A stretch of 64,000 nt of DNA from Haladaptatus salinisoli (GCF_020614375.1 NZ_CP085328.1:372001-436000), one strand, 5' to 3'. Positions 1 through 10,163 are shown, numbered from the stretch's first letter. Notes: generated by a model from the letters alone, not told the origin. Program-made: numbers and translations.

Positions 1-115
1 TCGGACTCATATAATTCGAAATAACGCCTCACTTTCGGTCGAACGTACTCCGAGTCAACCACATGAGCGACTATCCGAGTACAGGAGATGCCGGTGAAGA
101 ACTGACTTGTTCGAT

Positions 116-425
116 CTATCCGTTCGCAGAGCAGAACAGTACTGGCAGCTTCGAACGGAGCGTAACTTGCTGAGCAATGCTACCGAAAAGGACTTTCCCC
201 GTCGGCGATCGTTTTCGACCGGCGATACTAATCATGTCGGCGTCGACGTCGGCAGCCGTATCGAGGACGTTCCGTACGGGATCGCCGCTTGACTGGATTA
301 CCTCGACGTCGAATCCCGCCTCCGCTAGTTCCTCAGTTGCGTGGGTAACAGATTTGAGGCTACTGGCGTCTAAATCGTCCCCGTCGGCACGGAGACGTGG
401 TAGACGAGAATTCGAACGTCATCCG
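116..425 (-). pseudogene. UspA universal stress protein relic
   Basis: Read on the minus strand, the last ~85 codons encode a typical UspA C-terminus, including the nucleotide-binding signature AGRKRSPTGKVLFGS, and end at a TAG at 116-118. Upstream, around 370-385, the frame breaks: the piece KTDDVRILVYHVS lies in another frame, and no full N-terminal half is present. It resembles the intact UspA gene at 22348-22791, which also carries the RSPTGKALFG motif. I read it as a frameshifted, 5'-truncated pseudogene; a start beyond the visible similarity cannot be excluded. Confidence 0.7.
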
Positions 426-754
426 TTTTGAGCGGCAATGTAGTGATTGACGCTACTTGGTTCGATACTCGTTCGACGTTGGTGTCGGCGCATAGTAGTA
501 TCGTCATCATTGGTAGTCAAGTTGACGTTTGAAGACGAGCTTCGTCACTGCGCCAGGTACGTCCTGCCGAACCCAGCTTGGCGATAGTTCGATCGATCCT
601 ATCTCCTCTGATAGTTCTCTCACTGGTACCTCACTCGATCGTGATGAACCCCCGACCCCGATCGAGTTGCTCGCGCACGCACTTCCACGGTGATCGCCAC
701 GAGAATTGTGTTAGCCAAATCACATTCAACTGGCGAGGGCATACAAAACCCCGA

Positions 755-764
755 ATCTTATAGT
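755..764 (+). promoter_or_regulatory. TATA-like box for the CoA-ligase-like gene
   Basis: The stretch CTTATAGTAC lies 23-32 bases before the ATG at 787, the spacing expected for a leaderless haloarchaeal transcript. The rest of 426-786 shows no convincing gene. Confidence 0.4.
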
Positions 765-786
765 ACAACAGTCAGTCTCTCCTCAC

Positions 787-2121
787 ATGAGCGTATCAGC
801 TCTATTCGACCCAGACGGCATTGCCGTCATCGGAGCGTCGAAAACACCGGGGAAACTTGGGAACGATGCGATGTCCAACGTCGAAGCTTGTGACACCGAG
901 ATCTACCCCGTAAATCCCTCAAGTTCTGGAACCGTTTTCGGGTACGAATTCGTCGACTCAGTTCACGAAACTGACGCAGATCTAGCGCTCTGTTGCGTTC
1001 CGGGACACCTACAGCCGGACGTGCTCGAAGAATGCGGCGAAGCGGGCGTCAGTGCCGCCGTGATCTTCGCTGGCGGGTTCGCAGAGGCCGGTAACGATGG
1101 GCGAGAACTCCAAGATGCGATCGAGAAGATCGCGAACGAGTACGAGATTACCGTGCTCGGACCGAATACGGCGGGGTACGCGATTCCACATCTCGATCTA
1201 TACGGGTCATTCGTTCCTCGTATTCGCGAGGTTCAAACCGGAAATATCGGCGTCGTTACCCAGAGTGCCGGCGTCGGCATCACTATGTCCTTCCAACTGA
1301 CCCGCGAAGGCTACGGTATCTCGGCGATGTTCGGACTTGGAAATCGGATGAACACGGGATTCGCCGACATAATTCCGATGCTCGATACCGATTCGCGAAC
1401 CGATTCAATCGTCATACACGTTGAGGGGACGGAGGACGTTGACGAACTCTTCGACGTCTGCCAAGCGGCCGACACTCCCATTGTCGCGTTCAAAGTCGGC
1501 GAACACGACATTGCTGACTTCGCTCAGGCACACACAGCGGCTCCGGCACAAGAGAATGCCATCTACGAGGATGGATTTAACGAGCCTGGCTTGGTGACTG
1601 TGTCCTCGATGACTGAATTGATCGACGCCGGTAGAGCCTTGGCCGACTCGCCAACGCCTGACGGCCCGAACGTCGGGATCGTGACGGCCCAGGCTGGGCC
1701 AGGGATCATTATTACGGATTTCCTCAAAGGAACAGAAGCGACCTTTCCAGAGCTGACGAGCGAGACACAAGAACGGCTGAACAACCTCTTACCCGGAATT
1801 ACGTACACAGAGAACCCTGTCGACACTGGCAGACCGATGCCCGAGTTCGGAAAGGTCGTTGACGCCGTCGCGCGCGACGGCAATGTCGATATCGTCCTCG
1901 TCTACGAGATATACGAGGACTCGCTGGGCTACCCTGTAGACGAGCTAGAGATACTCTCGACGGAGGTCGGCAAGCCGATTCTTTTCACGGTCGCCGGCCC
2001 CGACCATGCTCTCGAGGACGAACGGCGACAGATGGAGAACGCCGGAATCCCGACGTTCAACGCGCCTGAGCGCGGAGCGCAGGCTGTTGCAGCGCTCATC
2101 GACTCGATTTCAGAAAACTAG
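787..2121 (+). CDS. acyl-CoA synthetase (NDP-forming) alpha-like protein
   Basis: The 444-residue product starts with a CoA-binding Rossmann domain (FDPDGIAVIGASKTPGKLG) followed by two succinyl-CoA-ligase-like domains. This is the layout of the alpha part of ADP-forming acetyl/acyl-CoA ligases, which convert acyl-CoA, ADP and phosphate to acid, CoA and ATP. The phosphohistidine is kept as His249, but the usual SHTGALAG surroundings are degenerate (AHTAAPAQ). No ATP-grasp (beta) domain is fused and no beta-subunit gene is adjacent, so activity alone is doubtful. The start follows a TATA-like box. It could instead be a CoA-binding accessory enzyme linked to the IclR gene downstream. Confidence 0.75.
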   Translation: MSVSALFDPDGIAVIGASKTPGKLGNDAMSNVEACDTEIYPVNPSSSGTVFGYEFVDSVHETDADLALCCVPGHLQPDVLEECGEAGVSAAVIFAGGFAEAGNDGRELQDAIEKIANEYEITVLGPNTAGYAIPHLDLYGSFVPRIREVQTGNIGVVTQSAGVGITMSFQLTREGYGISAMFGLGNRMNTGFADIIPMLDTDSRTDSIVIHVEGTEDVDELFDVCQAADTPIVAFKVGEHDIADFAQAHTAAPAQENAIYEDGFNEPGLVTVSSMTELIDAGRALADSPTPDGPNVGIVTAQAGPGIIITDFLKGTEATFPELTSETQERLNNLLPGITYTENPVDTGRPMPEFGKVVDAVARDGNVDIVLVYEIYEDSLGYPVDELEILSTEVGKPILFTVAGPDHALEDERRQMENAGIPTFNAPERGAQAVAALIDSISEN

Positions 2122-3017
2122 TTAGTACAGTTTAAGAAGTGAGGCGGTCATGCGGATGGCTGGAATGAAACCCGCCGACCCGCTTAGAGAAATACTACGG
2201 CTAAGGAATTTTAGCAGCGAGAACAGACGGCGACGCCCGTCACGGTGTTTGCTGTCCGCCCGCCCTTCGCAAGGTTAACGGTCAGGAAACAGCCCTATTC
2301 CGGAGCCTTCCCGTACCAACCGGTTTCATCTGTTAGTCCTATTTTCGATCCATCGGCTGATCGACAGTGAGCCTGGTACGCCGATATCTCAGTCGAGGGC
2401 TTCTATCAATAGGATTCTGTCTTGGAGTGGGCAGAATCCTGTCCAGATTGGTGGAACTTTCCCTGTTGCTCTTGCTTTTCTAAGCTATTTGCGAGATAAT
2501 CGAAGTCAGTGGTAGCAAGCACACGGCTGCGTAATCTGATAAAGACAAAATTTCCTATTTGTTATGGTCATTAGAAATCCAGCATTACAGTAATAGGTTT
2601 GTAATGCGACTGTGCTGTAAGCGATATTATCTTACACTCCAATTAAATAATTATAAAAATATCAATCATTATTAGGATAGTTTCATGGCGACATATATTC
2701 ATGGTTTCTGGTGGATACTTACTAGAAACAAAAGATGGTACTCAGAAGCTGCTTTGTAAACATCAAAACAGTAGAAACCAATAGTCTCCGACCTTGGAGT
2801 TGCGCTCTCTTAATTTTCGGTATAATCGCAACCTATGTCTTTTATGAGGTGATACTCACTAACGTATTTATCGCCATTGTACTACAGCGTGGCCAGTAAT
2901 GTCGAAATCGTCAAATTTGTGTGCTGTTGCCATACAAACCAGCTTGAGGTGGAATAGAACGCCACCTATTGCGGAATAATCGCAAACTACAAGTAACCTT
3001 TTCAATAGTATCATCAT
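2122..3017 (+). other. intergenic region, AT-rich, no gene seen
   Basis: About 900 bases separate the CoA-ligase-like gene from the IclR gene. The first half has no sustained frame. The part from 2540 to 2880 is AT-rich and contains an imperfect dyad, GCATTAC at 2582-2588 against GTAATGC at 2601-2607, a plausible regulator site. No RNA gene was recognised. Confidence 0.5.
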
Positions 3018-3779
3018 ATGCCGCACAACGCTCCACCGCTCAAAACAGTCCAAAGAGCGTTCGAGATCATTGAAATCCTCTGGGGGCAGTCCGGTGCTAC
3101 CCCGTCGGAACTGGCAATACAGTTGGATGTGCCACAAAGCACCATCTACGATTATCTTCAAACTCTTCAGTCGATGGGGTACGTCAAACGGGTCGATGGA
3201 GAATATCGGTTGAGCTATAAGCCGCTCACTATCGGAGGACGAATCAAGTATCGGAGCCGTTTGTTTAGGGTTGCGCAAAGCGAACTCCAACAAGTAGTCG
3301 CAGAGACCGGTGAAGTGGCGGACATCAACGTTGAGGATAACGGACAGGCAGTTATTCTCCACTACGAACGTGGCGAACAATCGCTCGATCTCGGTATGTA
3401 TCCTGGAATGCGGACACCGCTTCACACTCACGCCGCTGGGAAAGTGATCCTGGCGCACCTCCCCGAAGTCCGTGTTGATGATATTATCGATAGGCACGGA
3501 CTCGAGTCAATGACTGACCAGACAATTACCAGCGTTAAAACCCTCAAGGATGAACTCGAAGAAATACGGACAGATGGATTTGCTATGGACTGGAATCAAC
3601 AAGTCAGCGGCATGGGTACTATAGCTGCTCCGATTCTCGTCGATGGCGATATTCTGGGCGCCATCAGCATAGTTGCGCCGAGCGACCGTGTCCAGAACGA
3701 ACCGTATCAGGAGCAACTCCAACAGAGGGTTCGCGAGGCCTCAAGTACGATATCGATTAACTATCAGTACAGCCAATGA
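3018..3779 (+). CDS. IclR family transcriptional regulator
   Basis: The 253-residue protein has an N-terminal winged helix (residues ~8-65, core PSELAIQLDVPQSTIYDYLQ) and a C-terminal IclR effector domain (~80-250) with the characteristic HTHAAGKVILAHLP segment. IclR proteins bind small acids or sugars and control catabolic genes, often their neighbours. It stands alone, preceded by a long AT-rich region, and could control the CoA-ligase-like gene or the sugar locus. The length is normal for the family. The effector is unknown. Confidence 0.9.
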   Translation: MPHNAPPLKTVQRAFEIIEILWGQSGATPSELAIQLDVPQSTIYDYLQTLQSMGYVKRVDGEYRLSYKPLTIGGRIKYRSRLFRVAQSELQQVVAETGEVADINVEDNGQAVILHYERGEQSLDLGMYPGMRTPLHTHAAGKVILAHLPEVRVDDIIDRHGLESMTDQTITSVKTLKDELEEIRTDGFAMDWNQQVSGMGTIAAPILVDGDILGAISIVAPSDRVQNEPYQEQLQQRVREASSTISINYQYSQ

Positions 3780-3816
3780 CGGCACTTTTCAGGTGTCGGT
3801 TTAATGTATTAATTCG

Positions 3817-4082
3817 ATGGTCGTCTTAGATATCTATAAGAAGAAGAATCAGTTGGAGTTCGAACTCGGACGGTTCGAGTCAGATCTTGAGAACGTGGAA
3901 GAAGAAATCACGTCCATCGGATCGCGACGCTCGCCGACTATTTTAGCGAGCGCGCGGATTATCTCATCGCCGCGCTACTGCCAGAGGCCGCTGCGGTCCT
4001 GGACGAGAAGTACGAGCGGGTGAAACCACAATTTGGTCGGCAAAGCACGAACTGTACAAGTACAATCTGCGGCAATAGATGA
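3817..4082 (+). pseudogene. small frameshifted gene, family unknown
   Basis: An ATG at 3817 opens a frame with a coiled-coil-like start (YKKKNQLEFELGRFESDLEN). Near 3920 coding quality moves to another frame that reads LADYFSERADYLIAALLPEA and runs to a TGA at 4080-4082. Joined, the two give a plausible ~87-residue acidic protein. I do not recognise the family. A single-base deletion, or a sequencing error, at about 3915-3922 would explain the break. Confidence 0.45.
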
Positions 4083-4190
4083 GACCGCGAATCTCATTGC
4101 ATACGATAGTGGTAGATTAGCTCTTGTTCGCTGGAGTCAACTGTGGTTTGAATCGGCTTCGCGAATCACGGATGTCTCATTTTTCCTTTC

Positions 4191-4201
4191 AAAATATATA
4201 A
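4191..4201 (+). promoter_or_regulatory. TATA-like box for the MOSC gene
   Basis: AAATATATAAC lies 25-35 bases before the ATG at 4226, consistent with a leaderless archaeal promoter. Confidence 0.45.
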
Positions 4202-4225
4202 CATCTATGTTCACGAAGCAAATTC

Positions 4226-4711
4226 ATGGGAACTGGTAGAGTTACGCAGCTCCACATTGCTCCCGATAGTGGTGAACCGATGCAAGCACGAGAAACCGTC
4301 GACGCGGTCGCCGAACGCGGACTCCGTGGCGACCGGTATTTCGAGGGGCGTGGTTTGTGGAACTTTCTCGACGAGGATCCGAACCGAGAGGTACAGGAAG
4401 CGAGCGATATCACCTTCATCGAAGCCGAAGCGCTGGCAGCAGTCGAACAGGATGCCGGAATTGAGATTCCGATGGGCGCACACCGTCGAAACGTGACGAC
4501 ACAAAATGTCCCGCTCAACCACCTCGTGGACCAAACATTCACGGTCGGTGACGCCATCTGTGAGGGAATCCAGCTGTGTGAACCGTGTGGGTATATGCAG
4601 TCGCTCGTCGGAGAGGAGGGACTCTCGAAAGCGCTCGTCCACCGTGGTGGGCTTAATGCGACTGTCGTCGAGTCTGGTCCGATCGCCATCGATGACGAGG
4701 TTCGGTGGTAG
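4226..4711 (+). CDS. MOSC domain-containing protein
   Basis: The 161 residues match the MOSC (molybdenum cofactor sulfurase C-terminal) domain: GLRGDRYF near the start, the HRRNVTTQNVPLNHLV strand-turn, and the conserved Cys in LCEPCGYM, which in this family may handle sulfur or bind the cofactor. Stand-alone MOSC proteins of this size are thought to act in sulfur or molybdopterin transfer; the exact substrate is unknown. It overlaps or directly abuts the small gene at 4714, suggesting translational coupling. A good TATA box precedes it. Confidence 0.85.
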   Translation: MGTGRVTQLHIAPDSGEPMQARETVDAVAERGLRGDRYFEGRGLWNFLDEDPNREVQEASDITFIEAEALAAVEQDAGIEIPMGAHRRNVTTQNVPLNHLVDQTFTVGDAICEGIQLCEPCGYMQSLVGEEGLSKALVHRGGLNATVVESGPIAIDDEVRW

Positions 4712-4713
4712 CC

Positions 4714-4983
4714 ATGGTTGTCATCGAGTTGGAGGAATCCATTTCCGTTGAAATGACGACGGGGAATTCAAAGCCGTGCAAGTATACGGTTATGTGCGAG
4801 GGTGAACAGGTCGCCCAGTACGAAACCAGCGCGGATCCGCGAACGGCGGGCGGTCGTGTTGGGCTTCGAAACATCGTCTGTAGGCATGTATCCGGTGTCG
4901 ATAAAAACGCGATTGACAAGCGGCTATCGACTGAAATATCGCAAAATGCCGAGGCACTGTCGAACGAATTCGGGTCGAGATAA
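4714..4983 (+). CDS. hypothetical protein downstream of MOSC gene
   Basis: This 89-residue acidic protein begins MVVIELEESISVEM. The ATG at 4714 lies two bases after the MOSC stop; an upstream GTG at 4705 would overlap it. The product has three scattered Cys, no membrane segment and no motif I recognise. Tight spacing suggests co-transcription with the MOSC gene. The function is unknown. Confidence 0.6.
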   Translation: MVVIELEESISVEMTTGNSKPCKYTVMCEGEQVAQYETSADPRTAGGRVGLRNIVCRHVSGVDKNAIDKRLSTEISQNAEALSNEFGSR

Positions 4984-5268
4984 TACCCGTTCTCTTCGCG
5001 GTAGTGTTTGCAAGGCATACTTTTTTGCCCTCTTCTGATTCTATCCGTTGTTTGAGGGATAACGCTCTTCGAATAGTACTCAAGAGATTTGCACGAGTTC
5101 AGTACACCGCTTTTTTCGGTAAGCCACCCTCTTCTTGGTACGCAACTTCATGCGCGTCGAATCTCGGTAGGCGAGTGACGAAGATAAATGAGTCATTGCA
5201 TCTAGATCGAGTGTCTGACTGCGGATGAATAGTGTATTTTTGAGCCCTCAAAACCGTATTTCGGGCGA

Positions 5269-6255
5269 ATGGTCTCGACACGATTGTCACGGCGTGAGGT
5301 TTTCCGAACAATCGCGATGACATCGTACCGTGAGTGGCCAGCCTACGATTTGACACCATTGTACGACCGAAGTTCGCTTGGTGCTCTCAAAGAGGACGTT
5401 CGAACCGTCGCGAAGGTCTGGTTTGAGCACGACGCTCACAAAGCAATCGAGCGCTTCGTGTCTGATCTTCCATTGGCGTACGTCAAGTTCCGGCCCCATG
5501 ATCGGTATACTGGATCGACACAGTACAACATGGTCTTACTGATGCGGCTATTTCTCCTCAAAGAACTCCATGGCTGGAATCACGAGACAGCACTCGTCGA
5601 GTATCTCCAGCAGCGACCATCGCTGTGCCATCGTCTCAATCTTGAATCGATACCCGACCAATCGACGCTGTGGCGAAGCTGGCAGTATCGATTTACCACG
5701 GACCTCAAAGCCACGATCAAGACAGCCGCGAAGACGATCCTAATCAAGGCCGACCAAGCGGGCGTAACAATCCCGCGAGAGCCACCGGATACCCATACAC
5801 GTCACGAATCAGATGAAGAACCAACACTTGATGGACGAACAGTTCTCGATCAAGTTCAGAAGATCACAGAACACATCGGCCAAATCGTCTTTCCGGGCTA
5901 TTCGTTGGATCGGGGCGAAGCCTGTGAGATTCACGAGCACGCATTCTGGGACCTCCAGACCTATCTCGATCTCCGAGAAAATCTGGCAGCGAATGAAGGC
6001 GCACGTAGCTTTGTCTATGAGTCACAGCGTGACCGGACACCGCTGGGACACACTCACCGCGAACATCTTCGGAATTTCTCCGTTGACCGGATTCGTGAGA
6101 TGTATCACCAGTCCCTCGACCGACTGTTAGAACGAGTAGCCGACACGAAGGAATTCCATCGAGCGGAAATCGTCGCAATCGATATCACTGAGGCCAATCC
6201 GTTTACTGGGGATCGCTCTGGCTACGAGAATGAGATCATCGGCACGAAAGAAGCG
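5269..6255 (+). mobile_element. truncated DDE transposase (5' part of an insertion sequence)
   Basis: About 328 residues match the N-terminal part of a haloarchaeal IS transposase. A DNA-binding-like region (YTGSTQYNMVLLMRLFLLKE) is followed by the start of the catalytic domain with the first Asp in VAIDITEANPFTGDR. Similarity stops after ENEIIGTKE (~6250). The following ~35 codons are the antisense of a sulfatase gene, so the catalytic core and the right end are missing. The element cannot be active. The IS family was not assigned with confidence, and the left terminal repeat was not identified in 4984-5268. Confidence 0.8.
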
Positions 6256-6752
6256 AGCGACCAGTCCTCCTCGGTGGCATGGTCTTCGAGCCACGCCTCC
6301 GCGTACGTGGAGACGTCGTCCACCCGCTCGAAACCGCGGCGGTCGGTATCCTGCCAGTCCTGAAATTCGTCAAGGACGTGCCATGCACTGTGTCTCGTCG
6401 GGAACGAACTGATCAGGGCGGTGTAGTGCCCGGCGTCTTGGAGGATAGCCGGGAGGGTTCGAAAAGTCTCTGTACCCGAAAATCCTCGCGTCTGACCGGT
6501 CGGCCGGATGTCGGCGTTCAGGTCGCCGTGATTGACAACACCGGTATGAATGCCGAATCGCCCCGTGAACAACGCCGTCCGCGAAGGGAGACAAGGCAAA
6601 TCCGAGGCGTAGTAATTAGTGAGCCGCATTCCCTCGGCGGCGAGCGAATCAATGTGTGGCGATATGTCTCGATCGTAACCGTAACATCCTAGGTGGTCTG
6701 CTCGAAGTGGATCACAGTCGATGTAGATTACTCTCTTGATACGAACTACCAC
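6256..6752 (-). pseudogene. sulfatase, 3'-truncated fragment
   Basis: The first ~165 residues are those of a type I sulfatase: the metal-binding IYIDCDPLRADHLGCYG start and the formylglycine site CLPSR (Cys54-x-Pro56-x-Arg58). Similarity ends at about WLEDHATEEDW, where the gene runs into the antisense of the transposase. The remaining two thirds, including most metal ligands, are lost. It is therefore an inactive relic of a second sulfatase, lying just upstream of the sugar locus and differing from the intact sulfatase at 29177. Confidence 0.85.
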
Positions 6753-7191
6753 AGCAGAGTCCCATATGTATTCGGGTTACCAGATCGGTTCAATGTATCC
6801 GATCAGAGAACGAGTGCGGTTCGGTCTAGTTGGTTTTCTTCATATCGGGACAATTTATCATGAATTCAAACGTTTTTGTTCACCCTAGCTGAATACGTAG
6901 TCAGAAAGGCAGATAACGGTACGACGACGTGTTTACTTAGTGCAGATCACGAGTACTGTTCAGCGGTCTACCGATTACTTCCACTGGTAGTATAAAATAT
7001 AATACAGGTAAACTATCATGTAAGATTCGGTTTTATCGGTCGAATCTCGTCCGCGTGACGGTCACGTACCAAGAAAAATATTCTGAGAGTTAGTTGTATT
7101 CCGTTGTTAACGATTGACATTCATCGCCGGGTTTGTGTTCGCCACGTATGAACAGATATTTGCTTCTCCCCTGTGTACTCCTGCGCCAGTC
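6753..7191. other. intergenic region upstream of IclR gene
   Basis: About 440 bases lie between the sulfatase relic and the IclR start, with no convincing gene. An AT-rich stretch around 6990-7015 may hold promoters; no clear operator was found. Confidence 0.4.
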
Positions 7192-7986
7192 ATGGGGGAA
7201 CAGAAAAACATCGTCCAGGCCTCGACTACCACTCTTCAAATCGTGGTGGCGCTCAAACATCTCGAAGGAGCGGGTGTAACGAAACTGGCGGCACATCTCG
7301 GGCTCCCGAAAAGCACGGTACACAACCACCTCCAAACACTGTTACAGTCAGAGTTCATCGTTTTCGATGGCGAGAAGTATCGTGTCGGTCTGCGGTTTCT
7401 CGACTTCGGCGAGTTCGTTCGTGAGCGGATTCCGCTACTCGAAGCCGCGGCGGATGAACTCGACAAACTCGCCGAGGAAACCAGAGAACTTGCTCACCTG
7501 ATGATTGAAGAGCACGGGCGTGGCGTTTATGTCTCGCAGGCGAAGGGTACTGACGCGGTGAACACAAGCATCCACGTCGGAAAGCGCGTTCACTTACACC
7601 AAACGTCGGCCGGCAAAGCAATCCTCGCACATACTCCCGACGGCGAACTCGACGAGATACTTAACAGTCATGGGTTAGAGAGTAAAACCCGAGAGACGAT
7701 CACAGATAGGGACGAACTCGAGGAGGAGCTAGAGGCCGTCCGAGAACACGGATATTCATACGACGACGAAGAGTGGCACCGTGGCCTCCGCGGCGTCGCC
7801 GCACCGATTCGAGACATGGACAACAATGCCATCGGTGCCGTCAGCGTCGCGGCCCCACTCGGTCGCACACGAGAAGATCGCTACCGAACAGATCTCCCCG
7901 AAGCTGTGCTCAGCACCGCAAATGTCATTGAATTAAACATGGAGTACGAAGTTCGATCACCGCCGTTCCCAGGTAAAAACTATTAG
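7192..7986 (+). CDS. IclR family transcriptional regulator (sugar locus)
   Basis: I chose the ATG at 7192 because family similarity begins there; the frame remains open upstream to 7114. The 264-residue protein has a winged helix (VTKLAAHLGLPKSTVHNHLQTL, ~residues 20-50) and an IclR effector domain (QTSAGKAILAHTP in the middle). It lies 22 bases before a sugar isomerase gene in the same direction, so it probably shares a transcript with it and regulates the surrounding catabolic genes. The effector, perhaps a sugar acid, cannot be read from sequence. Confidence 0.9.
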   Translation: MGEQKNIVQASTTTLQIVVALKHLEGAGVTKLAAHLGLPKSTVHNHLQTLLQSEFIVFDGEKYRVGLRFLDFGEFVRERIPLLEAAADELDKLAEETRELAHLMIEEHGRGVYVSQAKGTDAVNTSIHVGKRVHLHQTSAGKAILAHTPDGELDEILNSHGLESKTRETITDRDELEEELEAVREHGYSYDDEEWHRGLRGVAAPIRDMDNNAIGAVSVAAPLGRTREDRYRTDLPEAVLSTANVIELNMEYEVRSPPFPGKNY

Positions 7987-8008
7987 CCCCGGCCGCTATC
8001 GTTCCCCT

Positions 8009-8752
8009 ATGCGAACTGCTATAAATCTCTTCACACTCAGAGATATCGACGAACCACTCCCTCGCGTACTCGAACGCGTCGCCGATGCGGGCTATGACGG
8101 CGTCGAGTTCCTTCATCGCCTCCCCGAGGCGGATACCGAAACCGTCGTTCAGACGCTCGGCGAGCAGGAACTCGCTGTCCCCGGTGCTCACCTTGGCCCG
8201 TTCACGCCACTATCGGGACTTCCGGACGAACTTGAAGCGACGATAAATATTTACGATGCCGTGGATTGCGCAACACTCTCCATCTCCATCGACGAAGAGC
8301 ATCTGGACTCATGGACGGAGGTTCGAAAGACTGCCTCACAACTCGAATCGCTGGCAGATCGAGCCAGGGAATATAATATCGACGTCCTCTACCACAACCA
8401 TCACTGGGAGTTTCGGTCGCTTGACGAATCAACGCCGTTCGACCTTCTATTTAACGCGCTCGACGATCGGATCGGCCTTGAACTCGACGTCGGGTGGGTC
8501 GCCGCCGCCGGTGACGACCCCGTCGAACGCATCCACCGCCACGCCGACGAGTTATCGATACTTCATGTTAAGGACGTCGACACGGCCGAAAAGAAGTCTG
8601 TCGAGGTCGGTGCGGGCGACGTGAATCTCGCCGCGTGCATCGACGCTGCCCGCGCCGAGGGAGTGGAGTGGTTCATTTACGAGCACGACGAGCCCGATGA
8701 CCCGGTCGAATCACTCCGCACCGGTGCCGAGTTCCTCGACAGGTTCCGCTGA
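8009..8752 (+). CDS. sugar phosphate isomerase/epimerase family TIM barrel
   Basis: The 247-residue protein is of the AP-endonuclease-2/xylose-isomerase-like fold. Metal-site segments are visible in order: VEFLHR, YHNHHWEF, LELDVGW, HVKDVD and FIYEHDEPDD. Members isomerise, epimerise, dehydrate or eliminate sugars and keto-sugars. It is closely similar to the gene at 23771-24505, sharing the start LFTxRdxDEP and the end EWFIYEHDEPDDP, so the two are paralogs. It follows the IclR gene by 22 bases. The substrate is unknown; keto-sugar chemistry is possible given the Gfo/Idh genes nearby. Confidence 0.88.
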   Translation: MRTAINLFTLRDIDEPLPRVLERVADAGYDGVEFLHRLPEADTETVVQTLGEQELAVPGAHLGPFTPLSGLPDELEATINIYDAVDCATLSISIDEEHLDSWTEVRKTASQLESLADRAREYNIDVLYHNHHWEFRSLDESTPFDLLFNALDDRIGLELDVGWVAAAGDDPVERIHRHADELSILHVKDVDTAEKKSVEVGAGDVNLAACIDAARAEGVEWFIYEHDEPDDPVESLRTGAEFLDRFR

Positions 8753-8854
8753 ACCCCCTTAGAACAAGATGTAGGAGTCATCGCGGATGTATGGCGACAA
8801 AATCATCAGTGTTCCGCGGGACGGCGGTACCGGGTTCGGTCTCCTTTCGGTTGG

Positions 8855-9988
8855 TTATGAGAGCGTCGACCATCCGAATAGCTCCTCGTAGCGGTCGACG
8901 AATCCAAGGAATTCATCGTACGTTGGCGGGTGGCCGTTTCGTACGAACCACCCGGCGACGGCGCTCCCGGCAACGAGTCGAGCACCACCGTCGATGTCGG
9001 CGAGCTCGGCGATGGCCAACCCGGCGTTGAAATGGTCACCGGCGCTGGTCGTAATCTCGGGTTCTGAGACGCGCGGAACCGCGACGCGATGTCGGTCGTC
9101 AGCGGTCGCCAGAACCGACTCCGACACCGTGTGAACGATGATTTCCGAGACCCCGAGTCGGTCTTGGAGTGCGGCGGCGACGTCGACCAGCGCGTCACCG
9201 TCAGCGTCGAGTTCGTTCGCAAGCCGAAGCGCCTCGGCGCGGTTCGCGCTCACCGTCACCGGAACGACGTCGTCGAGTGCGGATAGCGGCTCCACGCCTC
9301 GAATCAACGTCTCCGACGAGAGGCGCCGCACGTCCGCCGGGTCGACCAAGATGCGATTCGGCGGATCACGGAGACGAGGCCAGAGGTCACGGCGGAGACC
9401 CTCCCATATAGAGGGCATCTTCGGAATCGTCGCCCAGTAGCCGAGGCCGAGCAGTTCCGTTCTGTCGATCGACGCGGCCAGCGAGTTCAGTTCGACTGCT
9501 GAGCAGATGTGTTCCCAGTCGAGTTTTGCCAATCGCCGCGTGTCGCTCAGGAGCACTTTCCCGTCGTTGAACTCGACGGCGTCGGTGATCGGAGCCGAGC
9601 CGAGCGAGATCAATTTCGTCTGTTCGTACTCCCGGGTGAACGTCTCTCGTGGCGGCTCGCCGTACGTTCCGATGATCGTCGGTCGGTGGCCGAGGCGTTC
9701 CATCGCCCGACCGAGATGCGCTGTGTGGCCGCCCGCGCGTTTGCGCTCGCAGAACCATTCGATGCTACAGGAGGTATCTAGGGATGCGGCGTCGACGATC
9801 CGCGTCCCGAATTCCTCGAGCGTGTCCATTCGTTCGTAATCGTCGGGATCGAAGCGCGTTGCCACCGCCGTTCGGATGCGGTCGACGACACCATCGAAGC
9901 CGAACGCGACTTTCTGTTCTGCTAACGATGGCGGCAGAGCCTGACGACAGGCGTCAATATAATTTCGGGTTTCGGTATCGATACCCAT
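8855..9988 (-). CDS. PfkB-family carbohydrate kinase
   Basis: The 377-residue protein has ribokinase-fold features: FGFDGVVDRI at the start, the AGGHTAHLGRAMERLG glycine-rich substrate segment, and the C-terminal catalytic signature TSAGDHFNAGLA, whose Asp is the catalytic base. Enzymes of this family phosphorylate sugars, keto-sugars or nucleosides with ATP. It is somewhat longer than typical (~310) through its N-terminal extension. It is divergent from a class I aldolase gene across 249 bases, suggesting a kinase-aldolase pair splitting a phosphorylated sugar. The substrate is unresolved. Confidence 0.82.
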   Translation of the reverse strand: MGIDTETRNYIDACRQALPPSLAEQKVAFGFDGVVDRIRTAVATRFDPDDYERMDTLEEFGTRIVDAASLDTSCSIEWFCERKRAGGHTAHLGRAMERLGHRPTIIGTYGEPPRETFTREYEQTKLISLGSAPITDAVEFNDGKVLLSDTRRLAKLDWEHICSAVELNSLAASIDRTELLGLGYWATIPKMPSIWEGLRRDLWPRLRDPPNRILVDPADVRRLSSETLIRGVEPLSALDDVVPVTVSANRAEALRLANELDADGDALVDVAAALQDRLGVSEIIVHTVSESVLATADDRHRVAVPRVSEPEITTSAGDHFNAGLAIAELADIDGGARLVAGSAVAGWFVRNGHPPTYDEFLGFVDRYEELFGWSTLS

Positions 9989-10163
9989 AGTGACTAGTCG
10001 GTACTATGAAATCGTGCCGCGGTAACAAAACTATTGCTCTCTCGCAGCAATGTTGCCTTCTCGTCCAAAAGTTCATCTGTTTGATATAAAGGGTGATGTC
10101 GACAAGAAGCTAGAAATCCCTACCCCAATCGGCTAACAAAAGGGAATGTCGCCTTCGTCCCGG

